Shown in pieces: positions 49,606-62,700 of a stretch of 64,000 bases of DNA; the stretch's first letter is position 1, and the number at the start of each line of letters is the position of its first letter. Made by a program: the position numbers and the translations under genes. The notes below the pieces were generated by a model. It saw only the letters and a list, made by a program, of their open reading frames with translations, was not told the origin of the DNA and did no database searches. Origin of the DNA: Unio delphinus (taxonomy: Eukaryota; Mollusca; Bivalvia; Unionida; Unionidae); the NCBI GenBank assembly GCA_029339505.1, contig JAQISU010000163.1, positions 2,046,001-2,110,000 of the forward strand, given 5' to 3'.

Positions 49606-50210
49606 TTGATGGTGGATTGGCATCTTTTGTATAAAAAATATGAAAACTCTTCATGCCTGGATTCTTTCTGTCAAATTGGTAAAATGCTGCTGAGTGATAT
49701 TTTTGTTTCTAGAAACCACTGAAATGGGCTTTTTACTGTCTTTAGGTGGCTATGTTGGTAGTGAACTATCACATGGATGTGAACGAATGGCAGGATGTTT
49801 TTTTGCCAAATTTACACCAATTCTGACGAATGTGAAAACTTGTCTGAAGGTTTTTCTATTTGATTGATGGTTGCATACTTCACTGTACATCGTCAATATT
49901 TGTACGAAAAGTACTTTCTATTGCTGGATGCTTTCCGCCAAACATCTAATTCTGTTATTTCTTTGAGGTTATTTCCTTTTTGTTGTTGTCAGTTTTAGTA
50001 ATTCGAGTAAGGTTTGTTGTTGGATTGGCATCGTTTGTGTAAATTGAAAAACTCTTATGTCCGGATGTTGTCTGTCAAATCTGGTGAAAAAAAATATTCT
50101 GTCGTGTTTGAGGAAGAAGTCATTTAAAGGTTTGTTTCTTGTAGTTTCAGTAGCGGTGGTCTTATCTGAAGTTGAATCGGCATTATTTGCAAACATTTTT
50201 AGGCCGTCAT
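49606..50210. repeat. Loose ~200-bp degenerate repeat, 2-3 copies
   Basis: GATTGGCATC-TTTGT-TAAA, CTGGATTCTTTCTGTCAAAT and GTTGTTGGATTGGCATCGTT blocks recur at about 49610, 49865 (weak) and 50015. Confidence 0.5.
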
Positions 50211-50699
50211 GACAGTATGCTGTATACAGCTAGAGTATATATGAGACTGGTTGAGTGGACTTTGAAATGGAGTTGACAATCATATATAAATATAAGTATT
50301 TAAAGGCACCATAATGGCTTCATGGTGTCAGCGAAAAGTTCTAGAATGTCATTATGACGAAACTGCATGAAATATGGAAGGAAGATAAACCTTTACAAAT
50401 GCAAGCGTAAAACTGAAGATTAAAAGTAAAGTATTAAATATTTTTCAAATGTAGGAAACAAAATGTAAAAATAAAAAACACCCTTAAAAGTAAAGGGTCA
50501 CATTTTGTTTACGTATACTACATTCCTTCAAAGAGTTCATGATTTTTTTCAGGCGGCGTAACATCATACATTTCTTTGATAAGCTTCACGTTCTATAAAA
50601 CTAGTTTTACAGGGGAGTGATTGATACAGTTATCAAGACTGTACTCCCACTGTTAGTCGACACTAGCAGAGTATACACCCTGGACGAGGTTCACCCCAT

Positions 50700-50890
50700 C
50701 TTTTGGCAAGTATATGTATCATGCCCATTTATATAGACCTCGAAATTAGTATACAAAATACTACTCAGAGCAGGGCGACTTAGAGGGCAGCAGTGGCAAT
50801 TATATACATCATGCCCATTTATATAGACCTCGAAGTCAGCATATTACATACCATTCAGAACAGGGCGACTTAGACGGCAGCCGTGGCTGC
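50700..50890. repeat. 90-bp tandem duplication
   Basis: ATGCCCATTTATATAGACCT, CAGGGCGACTTAGA and GGCAGC blocks occur twice, 90 bases apart, with about 10-15% difference. Confidence 0.9.
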
Positions 50891-51214
50891 TTTATCTGCA
50901 CCCTTGGTTAAAGTTAATACCAATATGACTAAATAGTCAATAGTAGAGAATACTTTTCCATGGTTGGATGAGCTAAAACCTATGCAGTTGGAATAAGTTC
51001 TAGATGTTCCATGCATGTTTCATAGTACTTAATTACCTTGAGAAAATGCTCTTAAATAAAGCTATACAATATAATGCAAGTTCCGTTAGTCTTGGTCGCT
51101 AGATAGTTGTACGCTTTCTGAAAGGCAAGTGTGACATAGCCATGATTACGACCCAGTCTTGTGTGTTATGGTCAGTACTGAAAGTAAGCGCCAGTTTGGT
51201 GTTGTATGCTGTAT
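50891..51214. other. Spacer, no feature recognised
   Basis: Ordinary sequence. Confidence 0.35.
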
Positions 51215-51450
51215 TGCCGGCATGGACAGGTATTGCCGGCATAGACAGGTACGCCCTTCACTTAAGACGTGTATTGCCGGCATAGACAGGTACGCTTTAT
51301 CCTTAAGACGTGTATTGTCGGCATAAACAGGTACGCCGTACCCTTAAGACGTGTATTGTCGGCATAGACAGGTACGTCGTACCCTTAAGACGTGTATTGG
51401 CGGCATAGACAGGTACGTCGTACCCTTAAGGCCCTTATTGCCGGTACGAA
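51215..51450. repeat. 41-bp tandem repeat, about 5-6 copies
   Basis: GTGTATTGCCGGCATAGACA then GGTACGCCGTACCCTTAAGAC. Each unit has several CpG sites, unlike the AT-rich surroundings. Confidence 0.92.
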
Positions 51451-51824
51451 AATACAGGTCAAGGGGTCGATACCGTATGAGTAAGAGTTACGATCTATTT
51501 GCACACTGTGGTGTTCTTAAACATCGTTCATTTCTTTATACAAAAAGGCAATTAGTACAAAACCAGGGAGCAAAGCAAGTTAGTGTTGTGTACCAAAAAT
51601 GTAACTAACTCCAAGTTTTTTTTCCCCCAACAGACACAATCTTGTGTGCGATGTAAGATAAACCGATAAAGCATCAGATCACATACAGGCTGCAAATTCA
51701 TCATATAAACACTCGCTCTCTTTGTTGAGAAATATGGTTGAAATTCGTGGAATATTTCCTGGATAACATAAAAACATAAGATGTTGCAGATGCCACACTC
51801 ATCTTTCTTATGAATGTTTGATCA
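51451..51824. other. Spacer, no feature recognised
   Basis: Ordinary sequence. Confidence 0.35.
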
Positions 51825-53075
51825 AAAAGCAAAGCTTAAGTGTTAAGATACGTTAGCAAAGCTTAAGTGTTAAGATACGTTAGCAAAGCTAAAGTCTTAA
51901 GATACGTTAGCAAAGCTTAAGTGTTAAGATACGTTAGCAAAGCTTAAGTGTTCAGATACGTTAGCAAAGCTTAAGTGTTCAGATACGTTAGCAAAGCTTA
52001 AGTGTTCAGATACGTTAGCGAAGGTTTTGTTTTTGAAGATACGTTAGCAAAGCTTACGTGTTAAGATACGTTAGCAAAGCTTAAGTGTTAAGATACGTTA
52101 GCAAAGCTTAAGTGTTAAGATACGTTAGCAAAGCTTAAGTGTTAAGATACGTTAGCAAAGCTCAAGTGTTCAAATACGTTAGCAAAGCTTAAGTGTTCAG
52201 ATACGTTAGCGAAGGTTTTGTTTGTGAAGATACGTTAGCAAAGCTAAAGACTTAAGATAAGTTAGCTAAGATTTTGTTTTTGAAGATAAGTTAGCAAAGC
52301 TTAAGTGTTAAGATAAGTTAGCGAAGGTTTTGTTTTTGAAGATAAGTTAGCAAAGCTTAAGTGTTAAGATAAGTTAGCGAAGGTTTTGTTTTTGAAGATA
52401 AGTTAGCAAAGCTTAAGTGTTAAGATAAGTTAGCGAAGGTTTTGTTTTTGAAGATAAGTTAGCAAAGCTTAAGTGTTAAGATAAGTTAGCGAAGGTTTTG
52501 TTTTTGAAGATACGTTAGCAAAGCTTAAGTGTCAAGATACGTTAGCGAAGGTTTTGTTTTTGAAGATACGTTAGCAAAGCTTAAGTGTTAAGATACGTTA
52601 GCGAAGGTTTTGTTTTTGAAGATACGTTAGCAAAGCTTAAGTGTTAAGGAAAGTAAGCGAAGGTTTTGTTTTTGAAGATACGTTAGCAAAGCTTAAGTGT
52701 TAAGATAAGTTAGCGAAGGTTTTGTTTTTGAAGATACGTTAGCAAAGCTATAGTCTTAAGATACGTTAGCGAAGGTTTTGTTTTTGAAGATACGTTAGCA
52801 AAGCTTAAGTGTTAAGATACGTTAGCAAAGCTTAAGTGTTAAGATACGTTAGCAAAGCTTAAGTGTTCAGATGCGTTAGCAAAGCTTAAGTGTTAAGATA
52901 CGTTAGCAAAGCTTAAGTGTTCAGATGCGTTAGCAAAGCTTAAGTGTTCAGATACGTTAGCAAAGCTTAAGTGTTCAGATACGTTAGCAAAGCTTAAGTG
53001 TTCAGATACGTTAGCAAAGCTAATGTCTTAAGATAAGTTAGCTTAAGGATTAAGTTAAGTTAGCAAAGATTGTTT
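51825..53075. repeat. 27/29-bp two-type satellite, about 45 copies
   Basis: Type A is GATACGTTAGCAAAGCTTAA plus GTGTTAA (27 bases). Type B is GATACGTTAGCGAAGGTTTT plus GTTTTTGAA (29 bases). At the edges type A repeats alone; in the centre (about 52260-52790) A and B alternate as a 56-base dimer. A second marker, GATAAGTT instead of GATACGTT, is confined mainly to the left part of the dimer zone. Confidence 0.95.
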
Positions 53076-54190
53076 TTGGAGTCAATAAGATCAAAACAAC
53101 AAATACATACAAGCTCAAATAACCTTTCTGTACCGATAATACATATATAATGTAAACATAATTTTGTTGGGACAGGGAAATATATAATTGTTACAATAAG
53201 ATACAAAGCAATAAGTAGAGACTTTAAAAAGTATGCAAGCAAAGCGCTATGGAATCGCTAGTATTTAAAAGAAATTGTGTGTCTAAATATCCAAAAGGAG
53301 GCATCGGTTAGAAACGAATCATGCCAAGGTGTTAATTAAGCCACCTATGCCAACCCCTAAACCGTATTATTTTACCCCTGGGTCTCTTAAAAAAAAATGA
53401 TATATACAGTATATCAAAATGTAAAGCAAGCCTAAATAAGGAAAGGTGATTTTTTATTATAGTAAACTGATGGTAGACAGGAAGGCAGTAAGAAAACTGC
53501 GACAGAAATAGGCCTATCAGGTATCACGGTACCAATTGTTTTTCCATAGACCTCAATGCTAATATTTGGAGAGATAAATATATTTTCTATCCTAATTTAA
53601 CATGCATCTCACACACTGTTATAGAGAACAATGTTAGATTGTCAATTTGATGATGACAAAACCAGGTACTCCATTGCATTTAAGAGAGATAACTCTGCTG
53701 GAACTAGACAGGGGTATGAGTTATCTAGTCACAACATACCTATTTTCAGTCATTTTCAAAAAATCATAAAAAATACAAAATTTGATCTATTTAGGAATTA
53801 GCATAAATTCACATGTTGCCAAGAGGCTAAACTTTTTTTTAAGCCTAACAGAAAGTACAACTCTTACATAATCCACCAATCAAAGCTTGTCTTGTTGTTT
53901 ATTACTGCCTGCAATGGACCCTACACCTTTTGCACCGCCCACCTGGACATGCGCAATTGGTACCGTTATACCATCAGCTATCCTCTTGATGGCAGTAAGA
54001 AAAATTAGATAAATGGACTGTCATCATTATGGTAGACAGATATATCAGCTATCGCCATATGGGCAAGGCGTAGGATGGTTATTATTTCAGATATTACATT
54101 TACAGAGTTTAACATTCTGGATAAAGTTACAAAGGATTTACAGTTTAATTCTTCTCTAAAATGATTTGATAGCTCATTCAACAGAATGGC
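53076..54190. other. AT-rich spacer, no gene recognised
   Basis: Ordinary sequence with short frames. Confidence 0.4.
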
Positions 54191-54191
54191 A

Positions 54192-54192
<1 letters not shown>

Positions 54193-54235
<43 letters not shown>
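54193..54235. repeat. (TG)n microsatellite
   Basis: About 21 TG dinucleotides. Confidence 0.97.
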
Positions 54236-54238
<3 letters not shown>

Positions 54239-54486
54239 GTTTTCAATCATGTATGTTTGTTTACACAATATTGTGTGCTGAATACATACTTGATCCATTA
54301 TACATTTTGCAGGGTGTATGTTTGCCAGCTGTATTTTATTAATTTGCATGTACATATGTAGGTAATTGAGGGTTAAAATAAAGATTAGTTTTTGTACTAA
54401 TTGTGTCACCCACACAAAATTAAAATTTTAGTATTATATCGTGTGGAAACTCTTATTCTTGGCTAACAAAGGCGTATTTGAAAAGT

Positions 54487-54620
54487 TATACATACATACA
54501 TACATACATACATACATACATACATACATACATACATACATACATACATACCGTACATACATACATACATACATACATACATACATACATACATACATAC
54601 ATACATACATACATACATAC
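54487..54620. repeat. (TACA)n microsatellite
   Basis: About 33 copies with one CCG interruption. Confidence 0.97.
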
Positions 54621-56344
54621 TGTACCCATAACACGTTATAATTCTAGATTATGCATTTTGTGGATGAGACTGATGGAGTGGGTGTTTCGAGTTGTTTGTT
54701 GCAATTTATTTTTCTTTTTTTTTTATACATGGTCATGCTGAATTATTATCTCTGCTCTATGTAGCCTTCAAAATCTTCGAACTGTTTTTGTTATTTGCAA
54801 AAACATTGATTGTCGGAAAAAAAAGGTCTTTGATGTTAGATAATGCTTTTTATCGATAAAACTGATCGAGAGGTTATTTTCAGTTGTTGTATACAAAAGG
54901 TTATCTTAGTATTGTTTTTTTTTTATGGTCATGCTGAAGTACGTTTCCTCAGCTCTACATAATCTTGAAAATAGTAAAAAACCGAACACAAAAGACTTCT
55001 GACATCATGACTGTGGTATATAACAAAAAAATGAGGTTCAACGTCAATATTCGGCATTATAAACATAATTCGTATTGTCTTCTCTATCCTGAAAGACCAA
55101 ATACTATACACAACTATAAACTCTCCGAAAATACTTTTACCCACGGCTCAGCAAGTTTATGAACTCATACAATAGTTTGTAAACTATGATCAAAGATACA
55201 GAAAAGCAGATTTTACTTCATTTGTACTTCAAGCATCTCCTTTGAAACATTTTACAACATTGTACATTACAATGATTATAATAAACTTGGATTTTGGTAA
55301 TAATTGCGCTTCTACAGCAGAGAAAAAGAACCGAGGTGGAAAGCCAAGCGTACGGTAACAATTTCAGTTTGCAATGCGTAAAAAAGTGAGGCAAAACTAT
55401 CTTTCTACTTGTAAGTACCGTTTTGATTTGGTTGATAGATATACCACATTAAAATCTCGTAATTAAATATGCCAAGCAATTGCACATGAAATTTTCAACG
55501 GCAATGAAATAATGCGATCGCATAAATGATGTAGCTTACAAGCAAAATTAGCAACCATGCTGCAAACTGATAAACTAAAATGTTCTATTACTATGGAATT
55601 TATTATAAATGATCCATAAGCTTATTTTAAATTTATTGAATGAGTTTCGAACTTGAAAAAGTAAGGAACAGTCAAAAATATGAAACCACTTTAATCGAAC
55701 GGTAATACTTTTGAAACTCCTAATAATATGGCAACTACTTCCAATGATTTTTTTCTTATACTAAGTTCCTCTTTCTCTGAAGAGACCCGATGCGGAATGC
55801 TTTATCAGCATCTTTTCATAACATTTGTTTTGAAAATCTGCAAATGAGCAACCTTTGTGATACACCTGATGAGCTATAATTTCTGCTCTGAAAAGGCTTG
55901 AAAATGACCAGTGCTTGAATCCAATCAAGAGTTATGATTTCGGTTCTGAATGTTCTGCAAGTGATCAGCGTTTGCACTCCATCCCAGGTATGACTCGAGT
56001 CTGTTCATAAAATTCTTCCAGCGAATTAATGCGAAAAAGTCCGCAGTATTTGTTCAGGTTGAAGACCAAGTTTTAACGAAAGTTGCCGCAGTAATTATGA
56101 TAAAAGTGTTACTTTCGTATGTAATCATAGTATATGACTGGTCAGTTCCTAAATCGTGGAAAAGAGCTAAATTAAAATGATGTTTTCAAAATCGCAACTA
56201 CAGACTATTTTTTATTCTTACTTGCTTGTCAAAAAAATAGACCAGCATACTTATCATCCATGATTAAGTTTTCACACACATAAAAAACACACTTCTCCAT
56301 GAAACCATTCAGTGTTTCAGATAAACGCTTGTGAAATGGTCTTA
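54621..56344. other. AT-rich stretch, no gene recognised
   Basis: A weak duplication of TTTTTTATGGTCATGCTGAA occurs near 54720 and 54920. Short frames only. Confidence 0.4.
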
Positions 56345-56880
56345 CTATCAATACGGATCTTAATTTAAAAAACGGCCTTACTGTCAATATTGGTCTTATT
56401 GTCAATAATGGTCTTACTGTCAATATTGGTCTTATTGTCAATAATGGTTTTACTTTCAATATTGGTCTTATTGTCAATAATGGTTTTACTTTCAATACCG
56501 GTCTTATTGTCAATAATGGTTTTACTTTCAATACTGGTCTTATTGTCAATAATGGTCTTACTTTCAATACTAGTCTCATCGTCAATAATGGTCTTGCTGT
56601 CAATAATGGTCTTGCTGTCAATAATGGTCTTATTGTACATAATGGTCTTGCTGTCAATAAAGGTCTTATTGTCAACAATGGTCTTACTTTCAATACCGTT
56701 CTTATTGTCAACAATGGTCTTACTCTCAATACTAGTCTTATTGTCAAAAATGGTATTACTTTCAATCTTGGTCTTATTGTAAATAATGGTCTTACTTTCA
56801 AGACTGGTCTTATTGTCAATAATGGTCTTGCTGACAATAAAGGTCTTACTGTCAATAATGGTTTTACTGTCAATAACAAA
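56345..56880. repeat. 18-bp tandem repeat, about 30 copies
   Basis: GTCTTATTGTCAATAATG units with alternating ends (TTGTCAATAATG or CTTTCAATACTG) suggest a 36-base dimer. Multiple-of-three length leaves both strands open, giving low-complexity frames of 130-216 codons that are not treated as genes. Confidence 0.95.
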
Positions 56881-57036
56881 TGTTGAAAGGTCCATTACAA
56901 TGGAAATTAGGTTGGGACAGTAATGGTTACCTTTAGAGATGTCTAGTGGACCATGAATGTCCTTTTCAAAATGCTGAAACTATACCACTGTTACAAAAAT
57001 ACTTTTATTTGGTTTGAATCATACTTAAGCAGGTAG

Positions 57037-57225
57037 TTGTGGAGTGCCACAATGATAAGTTTTAGGTCTACATCTATTCCTGATTTACATCAATGGTTGA
57101 GCTTTAATTAGACAAAAAATTAATGATGCAACCTATTCAGAAGCTTGTGAATCTCAAGGTGAACTTGAATATAACCTCCAAATTGAACTAGACAAAACTT
57201 CAGTCATGATTTACAGGAAATGAAA
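57037..57225 (+). pseudogene. Decayed LINE reverse transcriptase fragment
   Basis: CGVPQ followed after two stops by VLGLHLFLIYINGL corresponds to the GVPQGSVLGPLLF-IYINDL block of LINE RTs. Further on, in another frame, ELDKTSVMIYR resembles the N-x-x-KT-x-V/M block. It holds frameshifts and an internal deletion, and is older than the LINE at 57563. Confidence 0.5.
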
Positions 57226-57460
57226 TGCAGGATAATGTAAGCAAAACAATAGATTTACTTATCATTACTTTGCAGAGGCAGTCAAGATTACTGTAAGAAT
57301 CTGTTAGATATCACACTAGCACCACTTTCATTCTAGAACATCTAGATATCAGAATTAGTGAAAACTCAGTATATAGCCATACATTCTGAAGAAGTACATG
57401 TAGTAATAAAAAATTCAAAATGGTGCTGTGGTAGCAATATTAGATGCACCCTTTCATTTT

Positions 57461-57562
57461 GTAGCAACTAGACATTGTTATAATTATGTGAGTAGAAATG
57501 TCATGGAAATGTTCCATGTAGCAACTAGACATTGTTATAATTATGTGAGTAGAAATGTCATG
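57461..57562. repeat. 57-bp tandem duplication, second copy split by a LINE
   Basis: GTAGCAACTAGACATTGTTA then TAATTATGTGAGTAGAAATG occurs at 57461 and 57518. The first copy continues GAAATGTTCCAT; the second is interrupted after ATGTCATG and its continuation (CAAATATTCCATGTAG) is found after the LINE at 58652. Confidence 0.85.
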
Positions 57563-58583
57563 TCAGTAGAAAAGTACCAATTGTACACTGATGATACCCA
57601 AATATACAAGCCTACCACACAGCTGAAGTTGATGCTCCCATTCAAGGAGTTAATGTGCATTTCTGATGTGAAATCATAGATGACATGTAACAAGCTGCAG
57701 ATGAATGATGATAAAACTGAGGCTATTCTGATCACAACACAAAGACTTTCTCATTCACATCCTTTACCTCAGACAATAAATTTCAGCAACACCAAAATTA
57801 AATTCTCACAGACAGTATGAAACCTAGGCATTACTCTAGACAGTACTCTCACACTGCACCAACATGTCATGAACATATGCAAGGTTGCATATCTTGAACT
57901 GAGATGCATCAGTTCCATTCATAAATATTTTTCAGTTGATGCCACTAAAACACTTGTGTGTTCATTAGTACTTTCAAGACTGGACTATTGTAACTCAGTT
58001 CTGTCTGGTTCATCACAATATTTACTCCAGAAACTTCAAAAAGTTCAAAACACAGCTGCACGGATCATCTTTAGAGTACCTCGATCAGAGCACACCTCAC
58101 CACTGCTCTGTACCCTACACTGGCTATCAATTTGATACAAAATCAAACATAAAATTTGTTCTCTGTGCTATGTTTCACTGACAGACTCCAGTCCAACATA
58201 CCTATCCAGCCTCACCCATGTGTATACACCAGCTAGATACTTACGCTCTTCTTCTGACAATCGTATACTCATTGTTCCCACTGAAAATAAAGTCATATGG
58301 ACAATGTTTATTTGCATACCAGGGTCCGGCTATGTGGAACAAATCGCCCATTGAAATTAGACACAAAGACACAGTGGTCCCTTTTAAGAGTGCTCTTAAA
58401 ACTCACCTTTTTTGACTGCAGGGACAAACTTATAATGTTTTGTATCTTATATGTTTTGAGCATGTTTTTATGTTTTCCAATTTCATTGTTTTTGTCATTC
58501 TTTTTTCTGTTGTGTAGTCATATCATTATAGATGGTGTAAAGCGCTTAGAGCTTTGAAAGATTAGGCGCTATACAAAGTCCTG

Positions 58584-58629
<46 letters not shown>
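57563..58629 (+). mobile_element. 5'-truncated L2/CR1-type LINE with target-site duplications
   Basis: This non-LTR element keeps the C-terminal half of a reverse transcriptase polyprotein: the YTDDTQIY catalytic box, LGITLDSTLTLHQHV, LSRLDYCNSVLSG, LQKVQNTAARIIF, then LCTLHWLSI and, in a shifted frame, FKSALKTHLF at the end. Stops at about 57677, 57817 and 58133 and a frameshift near 58290 show it is dead. The 3' UTR contains AAAGCGCTTAGAGCTTTGAA and GGCGCTATACAAAGTCCTGA and ends in (ATT)n. It is flanked by a 22-base direct repeat (57541-57562 and 58630-58651) with one mismatch, as expected for target-primed insertion. Confidence 0.88.
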
Positions 58630-58633
<4 letters not shown>

Positions 58634-58651
58634 GTGAGTATAAATGTCATG
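58630..58651. repeat. Right target-site duplication of the LINE
   Basis: TATGTGAGTATAAATGTCATG matches 57542-57562 with one change (G to T). The duplicated site shows the insertion edges exactly. Confidence 0.85.
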
Positions 58652-59277
58652 CAAATATTCCATGTAGTTTAGGAAAAACAACAATAGCACATTTGTGCTA
58701 ATGTAAAGTCAGAAAAGAAATTATCCCAAAAGCTCTTCTGGCCAAAGACCAGTAGACCTACCCCCCCCCCCCAACCACCACCACCACCAAACCTTTCAAT
58801 TGTCTAAACTGATTTTAAGTGTTCAGTGTAAATAATATCAATCAATAATACAATGTTGTAATAAAATGAAATTTTCTCAGTTCAATATTTATTTTTATAT
58901 TTCATAAGATTTTCAGATATATTTGATTGGTAATATCTTACAGTTATCGGTAATAAATATAAAACAGCTCCTGAAATAAAATACGTCATATAAACCAAAA
59001 CAAAAGGTTTAAGATGAATATTACTGAAATGGTACATAATTGAAAGTTATCCTTGATGATTGAGCTAGGAGCAGTTTTATCAGCACCATGACCTATCAGG
59101 GTGTTGTTGAAATAGGTTTAAAGCCATTGTTCTTCACAGTTGGTGGGGGTGAGAGATAGGGCAAAAAAAATGTGCATCCCCATTTTGCAAGAGAAAATAA
59201 TTTCCTTTATCCCATTTCTTTGCCATTTCAATCCCAGTCCTGTATCATCTTTCGGTGAAAAATGTTGTAGTCTTGCA

Positions 59278-59280
<3 letters not shown>
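58652..59280. other. AT-rich spacer
   Basis: A C run at about 58762-58771 followed by (CCA)n. No gene is recognised. Confidence 0.4.
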
Positions 59281-59335
<55 letters not shown>

Positions 59336-59346
59336 TAATAATAATA
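59281..59346. repeat. (AAT)n microsatellite
   Basis: About 21 copies with one AAC interruption. Confidence 0.96.
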
Positions 59347-59769
59347 TTTCAAGCTCAGAAATGTTTAAACCCCACCATAAAAAAATGGTCAATAAATTAT
59401 GCCAGTATTATGTATATGACTCATCATGATTCAAACTTCCTGTTCTTCTGTAACTGCTGCTATTTTTGTCTCTAGATATTGAATTCCTTACCTCCACAAG
59501 TAAGCAAAATTCTGAGCAGTATTTTTTATATTGCCTTTTGATCTACACTATCTCTTTAATGTTGGTAGAGCAATAGCTGAAACATATTGTAAAAAGTCTC
59601 CTCTAAATCACACACAACTGCAAAACAACATGGACCTTGATCTGTCATAGCATAATTTGTTGGCAGGTCAGAGTCTATTTTGTTCCTTCAACTTATTGGT
59701 CTAAACAAACTAATTATGCAATGGCAGGTCAGGGTCTATGTTTATTGCAGTTAGATGTGACTTATAAAA
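59347..59769. other. Spacer before the 20-bp satellite
   Basis: GGCAGGTCAG-GTCTAT occurs twice (59663, 59724). Nothing else stands out. Confidence 0.4.
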
Positions 59770-62700
59770 TGATTTTATACAACTCAAGCTGATTTAATAA
59801 AACTCTAGCTGATTTAATAAAACTCTAGCTGATTTTATACAACTCAAGCTGATTTAATAAAACTCTAGCTGATTTATTACAACTCAAGCTGATTTAATAA
59901 AACTAGCTGATTTTATACAACTCTAGCTGATTTTATACAACTCTAGCTGATTTTATACAACTTTAACTGATTTTATACAACTCTAGCTGATTTTATACAA
60001 CTTTAGCTGATTTTATACAACTTTAGCTGATTTTATACAACTCTAACTGATTTTATACAACTCTAGCTGATTTTATACAACTCTAGCTGATTTTATACAA
60101 CTCTAACTGATTTTATACAACTTTAGCTGATTTTATACAACTTTAGCTGATTTTATACAACTCTAGCTGATTTTATACAACTCTAACTGATTTTATACAA
60201 CTCTAGCTGATTTTATACAACTTTAGCTGATTTTATACAACTCTAACTGATTTTATACAACTCTAACTGATTTTATACAACTTTAGCTGATTTTATACAA
60301 CTCTAACTGATTTTATACAACTCTAGCTGATTTTATACAACTCTAGCTGATTTTATACAACTCTAACTGATTTTATACAACTTTAGCTGATTTTATACAA
60401 CTTTAGCTGATTTTATACAACTCTAGCTGATTTTATACAACTCTAGCTGATTTTATACAACTTTAACTGATTTTATACAACTTTAACTGATTTTATACAA
60501 CTCTAACTGATTTTATACAACTCTAGCTGATTTTATACAACTTTAACTGATTTTATACAACTCTAACTGATTTTATACAACTCTAGCTGATTTTATACAA
60601 CTTTAGCTGATTTTATACAACTTTAGCTGATTTTATACAACTCTAACTGATTTTATACAACTCTAGCTGATTTTATACAACTCTGGCTGATTTAATAAAA
60701 CTCTAGCTGATTTTATACAACTCTAGCTGATTTAATAACTCTGATTTTATACAACTCTAGCTGATTTTAATAACTCTGATTTAATACAACTCTAAGCTGA
60801 TTTAATACAACTCTAGCTGATTTTATACAACTTTAGCTGATTTTATACAACTCTAGCTGATTTTATACAACTTTAGCTGATTTTATACAACTTTAACTGA
60901 TTTTATACAACTTTAGCTGATTTTATACAACTCTAACTGATTTTATACAACTCTAACTGATTTTATACAACTCTAGCTGATTTTATACAACTCTAGCTGA
61001 TTTTATACAACTCTAACTGATTTTATACAACTCTAGCTGATTTTATACAACTTTAACTGATTTTATACAACTTTAGCTGATTTTATACAACTCTAACTGA
61101 TTTTATACAACTCTAGCTGATTTAATAAAACTCTAGCTGATTTTATACAACTCTAACTGATTTTATACAACTCTAGCTGATTTTATACAACTTTAGCTGA
61201 TTTTATACAACTCTAACTGATTTTATACAACTCTAGCTGATTTTATACAACTCTAGCTGATTTAATAAAACTCTAGCTGATTTTATACAACTCTAACTGA
61301 TTTTATACAACTCTAGCTGATTTTATACAACTTTAGCTGATTTTATACAACTCTAACTGATTTTATACAACTCTAGCTGATTTTATACAACTCTAGCTGA
61401 TTTTATACAACTTTAACTGATTTTATACAACTTTAGCTGATTTTATACAACTCTAACTGATTTTATACAACTTTAGCTGATTTTATACAACTCTAACTGA
61501 TTTTATACAACTCTAACTGATTTTATACAACTCTAACTGATTTTATACAACTCTAACTGATTTTATACAACTCTAACTGATTTAATACAACTCTAACTGA
61601 TTTTATACAACTCTAGCTGATTTTATACAACTTTAACTGATTTTATACAACTTTAGCTGATTTTATACAACTCTAACTGATTTTATACAACTCTAGCTGA
61701 TTTAATAAAACTCTAGCTGATTTTATACAACTCTAACTGATTTTATACAACTCTAGCTGATTTTATACAACTTTAGCTGATTTTATACAACTCTAACTGA
61801 TTTTATACAACTCTAGCTGATTTTATACAACTCTAGCTGATTTTATACAACTCTAACTGATTTTATACAACTCTAACTGATTTTATACAACTCTAACTGA
61901 TTTTATACAACTCTAGCTGATTTTATACAACTCTAACTGATTTTATACAACTCTAGCTGATTTTATACAACTCTAGCTGATTTTATACAACTCTAACTGA
62001 TTTTATACAACTCTAGCTGATTTTATACAACTCTAGCTGATTTTATACAACTCTAACTGATTTTATACAACTCTAGCTGATTTTATACAACTCTAGCTGA
62101 TTTTATACAACTCTAGCTGATTTTATACAACTCTAACTGATTTTATACAACTCTAGCTGATTTTATACAACTCTAACTGATTTTATACAACTCTAACTGA
62201 TTTTATACAACTCTAGCTGATTTTATACAACTCTAACTGATTTTATACAACTCTAGCTGATTTTATACAACTCTAACTGATTTTATACAACTCTAGCTGA
62301 TTTTATACAACTCTAACTGATTTTATACAACTCTAGCTGATTTTATACAACTCTAACTGATTTTATACAACTCTAGCTGATTTTATACAACTCTAGCTGA
62401 TTTTATACAACTCTAACTGATTTTATACAACTCTAACTGATTTTATACAACTCTAGCTGATTTTATACAACTCTAGCTGATTTTATACAACTCTAGCTGA
62501 TTTTATACAACTCTAGCTGATTTTATACAACTCTAACTGATTTTATACAACTCTAACTGATTTTATACAACTCTAACTGATTTTATACAACTCTAACTGA
62601 TTTTATACAACTTTAACTGATTTTATACAACTTTAGCTGATTTTATACAACTTTAGCTGATTTTATACAACTCTAACTGATTTTATACAACTCTAGCTGA

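Noticed and set aside
55865..55900. Possible hammerhead ribozyme core (CTGATGA then GAAA)
   Set aside because: The sequence between does not form the required stem II directly before GAAA, and no flanking stems I or III are visible. Other CTGATGA sites, such as 9898, also lack the rest of the core.
56229..56895. Open frames of 130-216 codons in the 18-bp array
   Set aside because: Same artefact: a stop-free six-codon unit open in several frames, with low-complexity peptides and no start context or domain.
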